NCBI RefSeq assembly: GCF_021134715.1
Contig: NC_060020.1
Location: forward strand, 6,014,001-6,078,000
Direction of reading: 5' to 3'
Source: Daphnia pulex
Taxonomy: Eukaryota > Arthropoda > Branchiopoda > Diplostraca > Daphniidae
Length of the DNA: 64,000 nucleotides
Positions 63,701-64,000 of the stretch are shown piece after piece. A program made the position numbers and the translations under genes. The notes beneath the pieces are model-generated. The model had not been told where the DNA came from. It did no database searches and was given only the letters and a program-made list of their open reading frames with translations. How positions within the stretch are numbered: the first letter of the stretch is position 1; the number at the start of each line of letters is the position of its first letter.

Positions 63701-64000
63701 TTATCCGGTGGTTCATCGGGCTTACTTCCGGCTCCCATTCCCTGCTGGTCCTTGCAGTGCGACAAATGCAAAGAGTATTACCTGGGCACCCCAACGCAAG
63801 GGCATCAATGCTACCGGCAAATGTCAGTGGACACGGAATATTGTTTGGATCCTGAAACGCAGGAGGAATGCAATCGGAAACCGACTCCGCTTTACCCCCG
63901 ACGCCCCGTATTTTTCGCCATTCAACCCAAGTTCCTAAACGTTGATATCCGGTTGCTGGTGGATGTCGCCCAGGGTGGCGTTGACTTGTTCTTCGCACCA
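54767..64000 (+). CDS. MEGF8: MEGF8, multiple EGF-like domains 8 (3' end beyond the window)
   Basis: Large single-pass membrane protein. In vertebrates MEGF8 works with the E3 ligase MGRN1 to lower Smoothened and so dampen Hedgehog signalling; the fly homologue acts at synapses. Domains by nucleotide position: hydrophobic segment 55035-55110 (signal peptide or anchor); CUB 55113-55575; two EGF 55585-55780; first kelch propeller 55795-57015; PSI modules 57055-57190 and 58165-59060; calcium-binding EGF 59210-59325 ([20 protein letters not shown]); EGF and laminin-EGF 59330-59860; second CUB 59865-60370; EGF 60375-60565; second kelch propeller 60650-61710; PSI modules 61725-62690; EGF 62840-62975; laminin-EGF modules 63055-63655. 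The window cuts off within the membrane-proximal region ([20 protein letters not shown]). About 16 exons with short introns join in frame. The start is uncertain: in-frame ATGs at 54767 and 54965, the latter giving a shorter leader before the hydrophobic segment. The transmembrane and cytoplasmic parts are not in the window. Confidence 0.93.

Overview
The window reads as nuclear DNA of an arthropod, most likely a branchiopod crustacean of the Daphnia type. Introns are mostly 50-90 bp with canonical GT-AG ends. Genes in the first 27 kb are tightly packed on both strands, and every recognisable product is a conserved animal protein. The species assignment is inference from gene structure and content; no species-specific marker was seen.

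Layout, left to right: (1) 666-3045 (+) selenium-binding protein 1 / methanethiol oxidase; (2) 3438-8852 (+) a vitellogenin-like large lipid transfer protein; (3) 9384-11416 (-) KAT14-type acetyltransferase of the ATAC complex; (4) 12026-13869 (-) NOP58, the box C/D snoRNP core protein; (5) 14811-15545 (+) an unrecognised basic coiled-coil protein; (6) 16673-18122 (+) a RING-finger protein; (7) 18235-21190 a repeat island: a foldback element followed by a degenerate tandem array that carries a short RAD9-like coding relic; (8) 21418-22974 (+) UBA5, the UFM1-activating enzyme; (9) 23090-24007 (-) TMEM41A; (10) 25068-26869 (+) golgin-97, divergent from TMEM41A; (11) 27490-29023 a diverged 0.7-kb direct duplication; (12) 29024-40017 a gene-poor, microsatellite-rich stretch; (13) 40018-53583 (+) a Shaw/Kv3-type voltage-gated potassium channel with an 8-kb intron that contains a 600-bp, apparently perfect inverted repeat and a 636-bp tandem duplication; (14) 54767 to the window end (+) MEGF8, cut off by the window edge near its C-terminus.

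The first half is housekeeping: sulfur metabolism, lipid transport, chromatin, snoRNP, UFMylation and Golgi/ER membrane trafficking. The second half is two large neuronal or developmental genes. The genes do not form one pathway. UBA5, TMEM41A and golgin-97 all serve the endomembrane system, but a functional link is not shown by the sequence.

The most unusual structure is the inverted repeat at 42464-43063. Its 277-bp arms look identical and contain what resembles the 5' end of a protein-coding gene (ATG context, open frame, splice-donor-like site). It lies within a transcribed intron, so it is a candidate long-hairpin (hpRNA/siRNA) locus. Exon boundaries given here were read by eye from GT/AG sites, reading frame and family conservation. 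For SELENBP1, KAT14, NOP58, RING, UBA5, TMEM41A, golgin-97 and Shaw the summed exon lengths keep frame.
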